DNA of 64,000 nt from Streptomyces sp. CBMA123 (GCF_014596465.1 NZ_MECK01000057.1:1-64000), one strand, 5' to 3'. Positions 1 to 8,913 are shown, numbered from the stretch's first letter. Notes: generated by a model from the letters alone, not told the origin. Numbers and translations: made by a program.

Positions 1-128
1 CCCAGCCGGACGGTCCGAAGGGCGCGGCCGGCGGCGGCCCGGACCTCGGCCTGGTCGCCGGTGGCGCGCTGGTCGTCGTCCTCGCCGGTGGCGCCGTCTG
101 GCAGGCGCGCCGCCGCCGCTCCTCCTAG
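1..128 (+). CDS. C-terminal end of a membrane-anchored protein (partial)
   Basis: The reading frame is open from the window edge to a TAG at 126-128. About 41 codons are visible. They encode a Gly/Pro/Asp-rich stretch, one hydrophobic segment (LVAGGALVVVLAG) and a short Arg-rich tail (QARRRRSS), the usual shape of a C-terminal membrane anchor with positive-inside tail. The gene lies 91 bp upstream of the EcfT gene on the same strand. In streptomycetes such ECF operons often start with an extracellular DUF4430/prenyltransferase-like protein thought to bind the vitamin, so this could be that protein's anchor. That identity is inference from context. Confidence 0.6.
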   Translation, partial: QPDGPKGAAGGGPDLGLVAGGALVVVLAGGAVWQARRRRSS

Positions 129-219
129 GGAGTGTCCTGTGGACCTTTGCCGGGTCCGCGACGCCCTGCGCCGACGAGATCCACGAGACACTCCCCGCCC
201 CCGTTCCCAGGACAGATCC

Positions 220-1326
220 GTGAGCAGCCCCACCCGTAGCACCCGCCCACCCGTCGGCCCGCGCCAACTGCACCCCGGGGCCTGGTGGTTGTGGGCGCTC
301 GGGCTGGGCGCGGCGGCGACCCGCACCACCAACCCGGTGATCCTGCTGCTGCTCGCCGCGACCGCCGGGTACGTGGTCGCGGCGCGCCGCGGCGACGCGC
401 CCTGGTCGCGTTCGTACGGGGCGTTCCTGCGGCTCGGCCTGCTGGTGCTCGGCATCCGGCTGGTCTTCGCGGTGCTGCTGGGCTCGCCGATCCCCGGCAC
501 CCATGTGCTGTTCACGCTGCCCGAACTCCCGCTGCCCGCCTGGGCGCAGGGGGTGCGGATCGGCGGGCGGGTGACGCTCGAAGGGCTGCTGTCGGCCCTG
601 TACGACGGGCTGCGGCTGGCCACCCTGCTGGTCTGCGTCGGCGCCGCCAACTCCCTGGCCAGTCCGGCCCGGCTGCTGCGCGCCCTGCCGGGCGCGCTCT
701 ACGAGGCGGGGGTGGCTGTGGTGGTGGCGATGACCTTCGCGCCGAACCTGGTCGCCGACGTCCGCCGGCTGCGCGCCGCCCGGCGGCTGCGCGGCCGTAC
801 CGACCGGGGCATCGCGGCCGTACTGAGCGTCGGACTCCCCGTCCTGGAAGGCGCGTTGGAGCGGTCGATCGCCCTGGCGGCGGCGATGGACACCCGCGGC
901 TTCGGCCGCACCGCCGACGTCCCGCGCCGACTGGCCCGGGCCACCGCCGCGCTCACCCTGGCCGGACTGCTCGGGGTCTGCCTGGCCGCGTACGGGCTGC
1001 TGACCGCCGGGGGCGCCGGCTGGGCGCTGCCGGTGCTGCTGCTCGGCCTGGCCGCGGCCTTCGCCGGACTGCTGCTCGGCAACCGGCGGTCCGTCAGATC
1101 ACGCTACCGGCCGGACCCCTGGGCACTGCCGGAGTGGCTGACCGCCGGCTCCGGCGCGGCCGTGGCGGCCCTCGTCACCCACCTGGCCTCGCGGGATCCG
1201 GCCGCCTTCGCCCCCACCGTCGTCCCGCCGACCGTCCCCGCGCTGCCGCTGGCCGCCGTCCTGGCCGTACTCCTCGGCCTGGTACCGGCGTTCGCCGCCC
1301 CGACCCCGCCCCGGAGGGCCTCGTGA
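220..1326 (+). CDS. Energy-coupling factor transporter transmembrane protein EcfT (CbiQ family)
   Basis: This 368-aa polytopic membrane protein should be the coupling subunit of an ECF-type vitamin or cofactor importer, joining the ATPase to the substrate-binding S component. Hydrophobic segments fill the first half. A cytoplasmic stretch follows with the Arg/Ala-rich helices typical of EcfT, including an AAMDTRGFGR motif matching the family's coupling-helix ARG signature. The GTG at 220 is chosen because AGGA lies just upstream and translation from earlier codons gives unlikely Arg/Pro-rich sequence. Its TGA overlaps the next start by 4 bp (GTGA), implying translational coupling with the ATPase. 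Confidence 0.85.
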   Translation: MSSPTRSTRPPVGPRQLHPGAWWLWALGLGAAATRTTNPVILLLLAATAGYVVAARRGDAPWSRSYGAFLRLGLLVLGIRLVFAVLLGSPIPGTHVLFTLPELPLPAWAQGVRIGGRVTLEGLLSALYDGLRLATLLVCVGAANSLASPARLLRALPGALYEAGVAVVVAMTFAPNLVADVRRLRAARRLRGRTDRGIAAVLSVGLPVLEGALERSIALAAAMDTRGFGRTADVPRRLARATAALTLAGLLGVCLAAYGLLTAGGAGWALPVLLLGLAAAFAGLLLGNRRSVRSRYRPDPWALPEWLTAGSGAAVAALVTHLASRDPAAFAPTVVPPTVPALPLAAVLAVLLGLVPAFAAPTPPRRAS

Positions 1327-2924
1327 TCACCTTCGAGCAGGTCTCCGTCCGGTACGCGGACGCCGCCGCACCCGTGCTCTCGAACCTCGACCTCACCGTC
1401 CCCGAGGGTGAACTCTGCCTGCTGGTGGGCCCGTCGGGCTCCGGCAAGTCCACCCTGCTGGGGACGGTCAGCGGCCTGGTGCCGCACTTCACCGGCGGGG
1501 TGCTGCACGGCCGGGTCACCGTCGGCGGCCGGGACACCCGCGAACACCGGCCTCGCGAACTCGCCGACCTGGTCGGCACGGTGGGCCAGGACCCGCTGGC
1601 GCACTTCGTCACCGACACCGTCGAGGACGAACTCGCCTACGGCATGGAGTCCCTGGGCCTGCCGGGCGACGTCATGCGGCGCCGGGTCGAGGAGACCCTC
1701 GACCTGCTCGGCCTCGCCGACCTGCGCGACCGCGCCCTCGGCTCGCTCTCCGGCGGCCAGCAGCAGCGCGTCGCCATCGGCTCGGTGCTCACCGTGCACC
1801 CGCGCGTACTCGTCCTGGACGAGCCCACCTCGGCGCTCGACCCGGGCGCGGCCGAGGAGGTGCTGGCCGTGCTGCAGCGGCTCGTGCACGACCTGGGCAC
1901 CACCGTACTGATGGCCGAGCACCGGCTGGAGCGGGTCGTCCAGTACGCCGACCAGGTGCTGCTGCTGACCCCGGGCGAAGCACCCGTACTCGGCGAACCG
2001 GCCGAGGTGATGGCCCACTCCCCCGTGCACCCGCCGGTGGTCGGCCTCGGCCGACTCGCGGGCTGGCGGCCGCTGCCGCTGTCCGTCCGCGACGCCCGGC
2101 GCAAGGCTTCGTCGTTGCGTGCCGAGCTGGACGGGCGGGCGCCCGCCGCCGTCGGCGCCCCGAGCGGTGCCCCGATCGCCGCCACCGACCGCCTCGCCGT
2201 CCGGCGCGGCACGGTCCAGGCCCTGCGCGGGATCGACCTCACGCTGCGCCCCGGCGAGATCGCCGCCCTGATGGGCCGCAACGGCGCGGGCAAGTCCACC
2301 CTGCTCGGCAGCCTGGTCGGCCTGCACGCCCCCACCTCCGGCACCGTCACCGTCGGCGGCCGCGCCCCGCACCGCACCCGCCCGGCCGAACTGATCCGCC
2401 ACGTCGGCCTCGTCCCCCAGGACCCGCGCGACCTGCTGTACGGCGAGAGCGTCACCGCCGAGTGCGCCGCCGCCGACGCGGACGCGGGCGCCGTCCCGGG
2501 CACCTGCCGCGCCCTGGTCGAACGGCTGCTGCCCGGCATCGCCGACACCACCCACCCCCGCGACCTCTCCGAGGGCCAGCGCCTCACCCTCGCCCTCGCC
2601 GTCGTCCTCACCGCCCGGCCCCCGCTGCTGCTCCTGGACGAGCCGACCCGCGGCCTGGACTACGCCGCCAAGGCCCGGCTGGTGCGGATCCTGCGCACGC
2701 TGGCGGCCGAGGGGCACGCCGTCCTGCTGGCCACCCACGACGTCGAGCTGGCTGCCGAACTCGCCCACCGCACCCTGATCCTGGCCGAGGGCGAGATCGT
2801 CGCGGACGGCCCCACGGCGTCGGTGGTGGTCTCCTCGCCCGCGTTCGCGCCCCAGGTGTCGAAGGTGCTGACGCCCGGGCCGTGGCTCACCGTCCAGCAG
2901 GTCGCGGAGGCGCTGAGCGCATGA
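1323..2924 (+). CDS. ECF transporter ATPase with two fused ABC domains (EcfA-EcfA')
   Basis: This 533-aa cytoplasmic protein powers the ECF importer. The first ABC domain has Walker A GPSGSGKST (residues 36-44), signature LSGGQQQRV and Walker B VLVLDEPTSALD. The second has GRNGAGKST, a weakened signature (LSEGQRLTL) and LLLLDEPTRGLD. Both ATPases, separate chains in many bacteria, are therefore on one polypeptide, as is common in actinobacteria. It overlaps EcfT (GTGA) and the S-component gene (ATGA), so the three are one operon. The altered second signature suggests asymmetric ATP hydrolysis, which is inference. Confidence 0.9.
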   Translation: MITFEQVSVRYADAAAPVLSNLDLTVPEGELCLLVGPSGSGKSTLLGTVSGLVPHFTGGVLHGRVTVGGRDTREHRPRELADLVGTVGQDPLAHFVTDTVEDELAYGMESLGLPGDVMRRRVEETLDLLGLADLRDRALGSLSGGQQQRVAIGSVLTVHPRVLVLDEPTSALDPGAAEEVLAVLQRLVHDLGTTVLMAEHRLERVVQYADQVLLLTPGEAPVLGEPAEVMAHSPVHPPVVGLGRLAGWRPLPLSVRDARRKASSLRAELDGRAPAAVGAPSGAPIAATDRLAVRRGTVQALRGIDLTLRPGEIAALMGRNGAGKSTLLGSLVGLHAPTSGTVTVGGRAPHRTRPAELIRHVGLVPQDPRDLLYGESVTAECAAADADAGAVPGTCRALVERLLPGIADTTHPRDLSEGQRLTLALAVVLTARPPLLLLDEPTRGLDYAAKARLVRILRTLAAEGHAVLLATHDVELAAELAHRTLILAEGEIVADGPTASVVVSSPAFAPQVSKVLTPGPWLTVQQVAEALSA

Positions 2925-3760
2925 ACAGCCGTCCCGTCCCGCTCGGCCGCCGCTCCGCCGCCGCCCTGCTGCTGGTCTCCCTCGTCGGCGTGACGGCCTT
3001 CGGCTGGCCGCTGCTCGCCTCCACCGGGTCCGCGCTGGTCGGCCACTCCGCCGACGCGCCCTGGCTGTTCGCGCTGCTGCTGCCGCTGCTGCTGGCCGTC
3101 GTCATCGCCCAGATCTCCGAAGGCCGTTCGGCGGGCGGCGGCGCACCCGGGCTGGACGCCAAGTCCGTCGCCCTGCTGGGCGTGCTGGCGGCGGCCGGTG
3201 CGGCCCTGCGCCCACTCGGGGCGGGGACGGCGGGCCTGGAACCGATGTTCTTCCTGATGGTGCTGTCCGGGCGGGTGCTGGGGCCGGGGTTCGGCTTCGT
3301 CCTCGGCTCGCTGTCGATGTTCGCCTCCGCGCTGCTCACCGGCGGGGTCGGGCCCTGGCTGCCGTTCCAGATGCTCGCCATGGGCTGGGTCTGCCTCGGC
3401 GCGGGCCTGCTGCCGGGGTCGGCCACGCTGCGCGGGCGGCGCGAACTCCTGCTGCTGGCCGGGTACGGGGCGCTGGCCTCGGTGGTGTACGGCACGATCA
3501 TGAATCTCCAGGGCTGGCCGTACATCGGCGGGCTGGCCGGCTCCATCTCCTTCCACCCCGGCGACCCGCTGCCCGCCAACCTGGTCCGCTTCGCCGCCTA
3601 CTGCCTGACCACGTCGCTGGGTTGGGACCTGCCGCGCGCCGCGCTCACCGTCGTGCTCTGCCTCACCCTCGGCACGCCGGTGCTGCGCGCCCTGCGCCGG
3701 ACGACCCGGCGGGCGGCCTTCGACGCGCCGGTCGACTTCCGTCCGCCGCCGGCCGGGTGA
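2921..3760 (+). CDS. ECF transporter S component (substrate-binding membrane protein)
   Basis: This 279-aa protein has about six predicted membrane segments and is the third gene of the ECF operon, starting within the ATPase stop codon (ATGA). A long N-terminal hydrophobic region is followed by a stretch (LEPMFFLMVLSGRVLGPGFGFVLGSLSMFASALLTGG) resembling the S-component core that packs against EcfT; only its general pattern is used here. Substrate cannot be read from sequence. Cobalamin or a related cofactor is plausible from similar actinobacterial operons, but no cobalamin riboswitch is visible inside the window. Confidence 0.8.
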   Translation: MNSRPVPLGRRSAAALLLVSLVGVTAFGWPLLASTGSALVGHSADAPWLFALLLPLLLAVVIAQISEGRSAGGGAPGLDAKSVALLGVLAAAGAALRPLGAGTAGLEPMFFLMVLSGRVLGPGFGFVLGSLSMFASALLTGGVGPWLPFQMLAMGWVCLGAGLLPGSATLRGRRELLLLAGYGALASVVYGTIMNLQGWPYIGGLAGSISFHPGDPLPANLVRFAAYCLTTSLGWDLPRAALTVVLCLTLGTPVLRALRRTTRRAAFDAPVDFRPPPAG

Positions 3761-3813
3761 ACACTCCGCGCCGCACACCGCCCCGATGCCGTTCGTCCAC
3801 GATCATCGCGACC

Positions 3814-4800
3814 GTGATCCGAACCCTCGCCCGCACCACCGCCGTCACCGCGACGGCCCTCGCCCTGGCCGTCGCGCTCGCCTCCCCGGCCGCCGCCGTC
3901 ACCTTCATCGGCCGCGACGTCCCCCGGCCCGCCACCATCGCCCCCGGCCGGAGCGCGCCCGTACCGTGGACGTACCAGAACACCGGCGGCACCGGCCTGC
4001 TCCCGCCCGCGGGCATGACCGCCGTCTTCACCGCCCCCCACGGCACCACCTTCGCCCCGCAGACCACCGTCCCCACCGAGTACGCCGGCGACGGCCACTC
4101 ATGGACCGGCAACAACGTCGGCCTGCGCAACTGCGCGCTCAGCAACGGCAACCAGACCCTCAGCTGCGAGGGCTACGGCCGCAACGGCGGCAACAGCGGC
4201 TGGCCGGCCAACGGCTACTTCCGCTTCTCACCGACCGTCACCGTCGACCCGTACACCCCGTACGACACCTCGCTCCCCCGGGGCACCGGCAGCTTCCGCT
4301 ACGCCCGCCCCGACAACGGGACGATCTACACCATCGACGACGGCACCCTCAACGTCCACACCCCGCCCCTGGCCACCACCGCCAAGTGCCTGGACGTCGG
4401 CAACGCCCGCTACAACGCCGACGACGTCCGCATCTGGCAGTGCCTCGACCACACCAACCAGCGCTTCGTCCTGGACGAGGGCCGGGTGAAGGTCGCCGAC
4501 ACGGTGGGCACGGCACAGGAGATGTGCCTCGACGCCGACTACACCGGTGAGAACGGCGACAACGTCCGGATCTGGGCCTGCGAGTACACCCAGGCCGGCC
4601 GCGCCAACCAGACCTGGCTGCTGCGCGCGGGCTCCTTCGTCCTGCAACGCACCGTCGGCACCGCCGACGAGATGTGCATCGACGTCGGAGCCGACCGCGA
4701 CGACGGCGACACCGCCTTCCTCGCCACCTGCGGCGCCACCGACCCCGACCAGAAGTTCGTGGTGGAACGCGGCTACATCAGGGTCCGCGACACCCTCTGA
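3814..4800 (+). CDS. Secreted protein with C-terminal ricin-type beta-trefoil lectin domain
   Basis: This 328-aa protein starts with a clear signal peptide (Arg-rich start, Ala/Leu-rich core, cleavage near ASPAAA). The first half is Thr/Gly/Pro-rich and probably beta-sandwich. The last ~140 residues contain three ricin-type subdomains, each with CLD/CID near the start and a Q-x-F/W ending (NQRF, NQTW, DQKF), so it should bind carbohydrate outside the cell. The GTG at 3814 is preferred because it puts the signal peptide at the N-terminus; an in-frame GTG at 3757 would add 19 residues. No catalytic domain is apparent. It follows the ECF operon after a 53-bp gap. Confidence 0.8.
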   Translation: MIRTLARTTAVTATALALAVALASPAAAVTFIGRDVPRPATIAPGRSAPVPWTYQNTGGTGLLPPAGMTAVFTAPHGTTFAPQTTVPTEYAGDGHSWTGNNVGLRNCALSNGNQTLSCEGYGRNGGNSGWPANGYFRFSPTVTVDPYTPYDTSLPRGTGSFRYARPDNGTIYTIDDGTLNVHTPPLATTAKCLDVGNARYNADDVRIWQCLDHTNQRFVLDEGRVKVADTVGTAQEMCLDADYTGENGDNVRIWACEYTQAGRANQTWLLRAGSFVLQRTVGTADEMCIDVGADRDDGDTAFLATCGATDPDQKFVVERGYIRVRDTL

Positions 4801-4858
4801 GCGGGCCCGGCACTAGGGTGAACGTTCGAACCGCCAGCCAGAACGGGAGTTCACCCCA

Positions 4859-5521
4859 GTGCCCGACGAGCCCCTCGACCTCGACCTCGACGAAGACGAA
4901 GACGAAAACGACGAGGACGAGGACGCATACGAGGACGATCCCTGGATCGTCGCGTACTGCCCCGTCGGTCCCGAACTCGCCGCGCAGCTCGTCGAGATGG
5001 CGGAACTCGACTGGACGGACGACGACGCCGGCCGGCAGGCCCTGACCGACGCCGGCTGGCGCTCCCGCCCCCTCCCGGACGACCTCGACGGGACGGCCTA
5101 CACGCCCGCCGGCCACGTCGGGTACGGCGACGACTGCCTCTTCCTGCCCTTCGCGTACGAGTACTACGTGCACCCCGCTGGGGCGATGGCAGAGGACTTC
5201 TGGGGCACCCTCCCCGGCTGGCAGCGCAGCACCGACCAGGAGACCGACACCTTCAACGACCAACTGGACGCGGTCGCCGCCCAGTTCACCACCCTGCTCG
5301 GCCCGCCCGACCACGACGTCAGCCACGACCGACGACCGCACTCCAACGGCGTCTGGCGCTACCGCGTCTGGCGCCGCGGCTCCAACGCCCTGGTGGTGGC
5401 CCCGGGCCTGGACCCCTTCTCGTACTCCCAGTTCGAGCACGCCTTCATCCAGATCCGCCCCCTCCCGGCCGACGCCCCGCTGCCGCCCGCCGACGAGCTG
5501 CCCGACTTCTTCATCTGGTAA
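4859..5521 (+). CDS. Hypothetical protein with extremely acidic N-terminus
   Basis: This 220-aa soluble protein has no signal peptide and no family I recognise. Residues 4-30 are nearly all Asp/Glu (alternating LD and ED runs), giving a strongly negative tail. The remainder is a mixed alpha/beta domain rich in Trp and Tyr. A GGAG lies about 9 bp before the GTG start at 4859. A perfect hairpin follows the stop. It may be a nucleic-acid-mimic or protein-binding domain, but nothing in the sequence proves this. Confidence 0.7.
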   Translation: MPDEPLDLDLDEDEDENDEDEDAYEDDPWIVAYCPVGPELAAQLVEMAELDWTDDDAGRQALTDAGWRSRPLPDDLDGTAYTPAGHVGYGDDCLFLPFAYEYYVHPAGAMAEDFWGTLPGWQRSTDQETDTFNDQLDAVAAQFTTLLGPPDHDVSHDRRPHSNGVWRYRVWRRGSNALVVAPGLDPFSYSQFEHAFIQIRPLPADAPLPPADELPDFFIW

Positions 5522-5558
5522 CCGCCCGGCGGCCGCCGCGCGCTCGCCCGGCCCTCGC

Positions 5559-5587
5559 GCGGGAAGTCGGCCGGGCCGACTTCCCGC
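5559..5587. terminator. Intergenic hairpin, probable bidirectional terminator
   Basis: Two perfectly complementary 13-nt arms (5559-5571 and 5575-5587) flank a 3-nt loop. The hairpin sits between two genes that converge, 37 bp after one stop and 19 bp before the other, with no U-tract, as is usual for streptomycete terminators. Confidence 0.75.
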
Positions 5588-5606
5588 ACAACGGGAACGG
5601 CACCGG

Positions 5607-5912
5607 TCAGACGAGGCCCTTGGCCGGCTCGCCGGCCGGGAAGGCGTCGAGGACGGCGACGTCGGCGGGCTCGGCGAGGGCGGCGGCGAGGACGGCGCCG
5701 AGGGCCGCCAGCGGAGCGCCGGCGCTGTGGGCGTCGAGGGTGGCCTGGTCGCTCCACTTCTCGACCACGGTGACGCGGTCGGGGCCGGCGTGGACGGCGT
5801 AGAGCTCGCAGCCGGGCTCGGCATGGATGGCCGGGGTGTGCTGCTCGAAGGCCGCGAGGACTTCGTCGCGGTGGCCGGGCTTGGTCCTGAGGGTGGCGAT
5901 GACGATGGGCAT
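5607..5912 (-). CDS. Antibiotic biosynthesis monooxygenase (ABM) domain protein
   Basis: This 101-aa single-domain protein has the ABM/YgiN ferredoxin-like pattern: MPIVIATLRTKPGHRDEV at the start, then E-PGC-LYAVH and VEKWSD. Family members are small dimers that oxygenate quinol-like substrates, although many have unknown substrates. A strong AGGAGGAG lies 7 bp before the ATG. It stands alone, converging on the acidic protein gene. Confidence 0.8.
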   Translation of the reverse strand: MPIVIATLRTKPGHRDEVLAAFEQHTPAIHAEPGCELYAVHAGPDRVTVVEKWSDQATLDAHSAGAPLAALGAVLAAALAEPADVAVLDAFPAGEPAKGLV

Positions 5913-6053
5913 GTGGCTCTCCTCCTGGGTCAGGTGATCACACTAACGAGGGCGATCGGCGCCGTTCTGGCGGCCCGGCGGCGGTCGGAACCGCGCCGGC
6001 CACCCCGTACGGCTGCGACGGCCCCGACGGCCCCGGGCGGCAGCCGTAGCGCC

Positions 6054-6500
6054 TCACCAGTCCAGGGCGGACCGGGCAAGGGCCGTCAGCGCGAGCGAGG
6101 CCGGGAGTTCGACGAGCAGGGCCATCGCGAGGGCGGTGTACCAGGCGCCGCCGCCCTCGGCGGTCATCACGTCGAACCAGGCGTCGAGCAGGAGCAGGGT
6201 GGCGGCCGCGGCGGCGGCCAGGGCGGTGAGACGGGAGCGCCGGACGAGCAGTCGGCCGGTGGCGACCAGCCCGGCGACCTGGAGGACGTCCAGGCCGACC
6301 CACGCCGTGGACCAGTTCCTGACCTCGGCCTGCCCCCGAGTGATCGATCCAAGCACCAGGATCCAGGCGAAGAGCAGGGCCGAGACGGCGAGCAGGGCTC
6401 CGGCGAGGAGTCTGCGCGTGCGGTCGGCCGCCGGGTGTTCCGATCCCACGTGGCCGAGCGCCGCGCGCAGCGACCGGCCGTCCCCCGTTGATGCTTTCAT
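6054..6500 (-). CDS. Small integral membrane protein, four predicted helices
   Basis: This 148-aa protein starts with a basic, polar segment and then has four hydrophobic helices (around LLAGALLAVSALLFAWILV, WVGLDVLQVAGLVA, LTALAAAAAATLLLL and ALAMALLVELPASLAL). I do not recognise the family. The ATG at 6500 is chosen although its GGAGG lies 17 bp away; an upstream GTG at 6518 would collide with that site. It is convergent with nothing nearby and looks monocistronic. Confidence 0.6.
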   Translation of the reverse strand: MKASTGDGRSLRAALGHVGSEHPAADRTRRLLAGALLAVSALLFAWILVLGSITRGQAEVRNWSTAWVGLDVLQVAGLVATGRLLVRRSRLTALAAAAAATLLLLDAWFDVMTAEGGGAWYTALAMALLVELPASLALTALARSALDW

Positions 6501-6858
6501 GATCCAAAATCTACCCACCTCCCCCGCGACACGCGACGGGCAGGGCGCACCGAGGGCCGGATCCGCGAGTCACAGTGACGTTCGGCCGCGAACGACGCCC
6601 ACTCCGCGCCGCCGCCCGGAATCCGCTCCACCGGGGTTCCTCACGAACCGTTCGGATTACCCGAACGCAGCCGTACGCTGTCCCGCAACACCGGCAGCAT
6701 CATCGCGAACACAACAACGCCATGACGCACCACACGACAACGCACCACACGACAACGCGACACATCGACACGAGCCGCACCACGAACCGCAAGCGGGCCG
6801 GGCGCGCCGAGCGAGCCATCCGACCACAGGCGGGCGTTTCGGGGAACCGGAGAAACCA
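6501..6858. other. Intergenic region upstream of the LysR gene, with a short direct repeat
   Basis: These 358 bp separate the divergent membrane-protein and LysR genes. They hold a perfect tandem duplication of 15 bp (6725-6739 and 6740-6754, ACGCACCACACGACA) with a decayed third copy. The base composition here is noticeably richer in A than its neighbours. I see no convincing gene; the region is a likely promoter and operator. Confidence 0.5.
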
Positions 6859-7737
6859 GTGGAACTTCGTCAGTTGCGGGTCTTCGAAGCCGTGGCCACC
6901 CACCGCACCGTCACCGCCGCCGCCGTGGCGCTCGGCCTCGCCCCCTCCTCGGTCTCCGAGCAGATCCGCACCCTCGAACACAGCCTGGCCGTCGAGCTGT
7001 TCGACCGGGCCCCGCACGGCATGCCCCTCACCGCGGCCGGCGAACGGCTGCTGCCCTGGTCCCGCAGACTGCTCGACCAGGCCGAACTGGCCCGCCGCGA
7101 GGTGACCGCCGACCGCGCCCGGCTCCGGCTCGGCGCGCTGGAGACCATAGCGGCGACCCACGTACCGGCCGTGCTGGCCCGGCTCGCCGAACGCCGCCCC
7201 GACCTCGACGTCTCCCTGCACACCGACACCGCCCGGGACGGTCTGCTCGGCGGCGTCGCGGCCGGGGCCCTGGCGGCCGCGCTCATCCTGGACAGCGCCG
7301 GCCCGCTCGGCGAACTCGGCTTCTACCTGCCGCCCGCCCCGCTCGACCACCTCGACCTCAAGGAAGTCCCGCTCGCCCTGGTCGTCGCCCCGACCCACCC
7401 GCTCGGCGGCGCCACCACCCTCACCCGCGAGGACCTGCGCGGCCGGCGCCTCCTGGTGAACGCCCCCGCCTGCTCCTTCCGGCTCGCCGGCGAACGCCTG
7501 CTCGGCAACGACGTCGAACGCGTCCGCACCGGCGGCATCGCCGTCACCCGCGCCTGCGCCGAACAGGGCCTCGGCGTCGCCCTGCTCCCCGACTTCGCCG
7601 TCCAGGACGCCCTGACCGCCGGCACCCTCGTCCGTCTCCCGCTCGCTCCCCCACCCCTCCACCTCCGCCTCGTCTGGCGCGCCGACCGCGACACCGTCCC
7701 CGGCCTACGCGAGGCCCTCTACGCCGCCGCGGCCTGA
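6859..7737 (+). CDS. LysR-family transcriptional regulator
   Basis: This 292-aa protein has an N-terminal winged HTH of LysR type (residues 1-60: ELRQLRVFEAVATHRTVTAAA, then SSVSEQIRTLEHSLAVELFDR), followed by a two-lobed effector domain. The family normally controls a divergent gene and responds to a small molecule. The GTG start at 6859 puts the HTH at the very N-terminus as in all LysR proteins. The divergent neighbour is the four-helix membrane protein at 6054-6500, 358 bp away, which is its most obvious possible target. Confidence 0.9.
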   Translation: MELRQLRVFEAVATHRTVTAAAVALGLAPSSVSEQIRTLEHSLAVELFDRAPHGMPLTAAGERLLPWSRRLLDQAELARREVTADRARLRLGALETIAATHVPAVLARLAERRPDLDVSLHTDTARDGLLGGVAAGALAAALILDSAGPLGELGFYLPPAPLDHLDLKEVPLALVVAPTHPLGGATTLTREDLRGRRLLVNAPACSFRLAGERLLGNDVERVRTGGIAVTRACAEQGLGVALLPDFAVQDALTAGTLVRLPLAPPPLHLRLVWRADRDTVPGLREALYAAAA

Positions 7738-7805
7738 ACTCCCGTGCCCGACGGGCAGGTTGGTGGCATGCTGGACGAACGACCAACGGGGGAAGGGGAA
7801 CCAGC

Positions 7806-7985
7806 ATGAAGCGCACCATCGCCGGGACGCTCGCCGCCGCAGCGCTGGCGGCACTCGGAGCACTCCTGCTCGGCGGGCCCGCCGTCGCCGACACCGGCGA
7901 GTACGTCCACCAGAACGCCTGGGCGGGTTCGCCGTTCAGGGCGCACCCGGTCGGCCCGGACGGGATCGAGTGGCCCGACGACTGA
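7806..7985 (+). CDS. Small secreted peptide precursor (59 aa)
   Basis: This very short gene has a strong ribosome site (AAGGGGA, 8 bp upstream) and an ATG. The product begins MKRT, then has an Ala/Leu-rich core and a likely cleavage site after AVA, leaving a mature peptide of about 31 residues with four aromatic residues (two Trp) and no Cys. A perfect 14-bp hairpin follows 14 bp after the stop, as expected of a real transcription unit. I do not recognise the peptide. It could be a signalling or surface peptide; function unknown. Confidence 0.7.
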   Translation: MKRTIAGTLAAAALAALGALLLGGPAVADTGEYVHQNAWAGSPFRAHPVGPDGIEWPDD

Positions 7986-7999
7986 CGGACCGAACGGCG

Positions 8000-8033
8000 A
8001 ACGGCGCGCCCCGCAACCCCGGGGCGCGCCGTT
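8000..8033 (+). terminator. Strong stem-loop terminator
   Basis: A perfect 14-bp stem (8000-8013 with 8020-8033) carries a 6-nt loop. It directly follows the small-peptide gene and also lies just beyond the end of the convergent ABM gene. Confidence 0.8.
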
Positions 8034-8054
8034 CATCAAGCCCGGCCCGCCGGA

Positions 8055-8381
8055 TCAGGCCTTCGGGCCCGCCGACTGGACGACCTCGAAGGACCACAGC
8101 GTGGACCCGGAGGCGGCCGGCCGCTTCGGAGCCTCGCCACCCTCACCGCCACCGCGGTGGGCCGCCTGCATCGGGCCCTCCATCCAGGCCTTGAAGTCCT
8201 CCTCGCTGCGCCAGCGGGTGTAGACCAGGTACTGGTCGGTCCCCTCGACCGGACGCAGCAGCTCGAACCACTCGAAGCCGTCGGAGTTCTCCACCGCGCC
8301 GGCCCGCGAGGCGAAGCGCTGCTCCAGCACCTCGCGCTGCTCGGCGGGCACCGTCAGTACGTTGATCTTGACGACGGACAT
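8055..8381 (-). CDS. Antibiotic biosynthesis monooxygenase / HmoA-like protein
   Basis: This 108-aa ABM-fold protein starts MSVVKINVLTVPAEQ and carries FEWFELLRP and YLVYTRWRSEEDFKAWM. The latter is typical of the HmoA/IsdG-related branch, members of which degrade heme or have unknown oxygenase activity. GAGGAG lies 7 bp before the ATG at 8381. Upstream in-frame codons would add unlikely basic sequence. The C-terminal SGSTLWSFEVV is as in actinobacterial homologues. Heme as substrate is not shown by the sequence. Confidence 0.8.
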   Translation of the reverse strand: MSVVKINVLTVPAEQREVLEQRFASRAGAVENSDGFEWFELLRPVEGTDQYLVYTRWRSEEDFKAWMEGPMQAAHRGGGEGGEAPKRPAASGSTLWSFEVVQSAGPKA

Positions 8382-8480
8382 GCCGCTCCTCACTGATCCG
8401 CCGGGGCCCGTACGGCCGTCGGCTCGGTTGCTCCCGAGCAGTCTGCTACACCTCACGCGCCGCACCTCACGCGCTGCGGC

Positions 8481-8891
8481 TCAGGCGATCCACGGCGGGA
8501 GGAGGCGGTCGGCGTCGCGCGGGGCGAGGGCACAGGCGTCGGCGGGGGTGCGGGCGTCGGGGTTGTAGGCGTGGGACGGGGAGGGGGAGGCGACGAGGGC
8601 GGTGAAGCCTTCCGCGGTGGTGAGGCGGCGGGGGGCGTCGGCGGGGAGGACGAGGGTGTCGCCGGCGGTGACGGTGAGGACTTCACCGGCCAGGTGGACG
8701 TCGGCCGAGCCGGCGAGGAGGGTCCAGATCTGCTCGGTGTCCATGGCGTGCAGCGGGCCCTGCCGGTCGGCGGGCATCTCGACCCGCCACTGGGCGAGGG
8801 CGGTCGCGCCCTGGGTGGGCGAGGCGAGGGTGGTCATGACGGCGTTCGGGGTCTCGGTGCGACGGGCGTCGGCGGAGCGGATCACGGGCAT
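8481..8891 (-). CDS. Cupin-domain protein
   Basis: This 136-aa protein is a single small beta-barrel of cupin type: QWRVEMPADRQGPLHAMDTEQIWTLLAGSADVHLAGEVLTVTAGDTLVLPAD. The first cupin motif has one His and one Glu-like position, and the second has the GD-LVLPA pattern. It is transcribed divergently from a MarR regulator with 62 bp between start codons, so it is very likely that regulator's target. Substrate unknown. Confidence 0.8.
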   Translation of the reverse strand: MPVIRSADARRTETPNAVMTTLASPTQGATALAQWRVEMPADRQGPLHAMDTEQIWTLLAGSADVHLAGEVLTVTAGDTLVLPADAPRRLTTAEGFTALVASPSPSHAYNPDARTPADACALAPRDADRLLPPWIA

Positions 8892-8913
8892 GGTGAAGGA
8901 ACCCCTTAAGATG

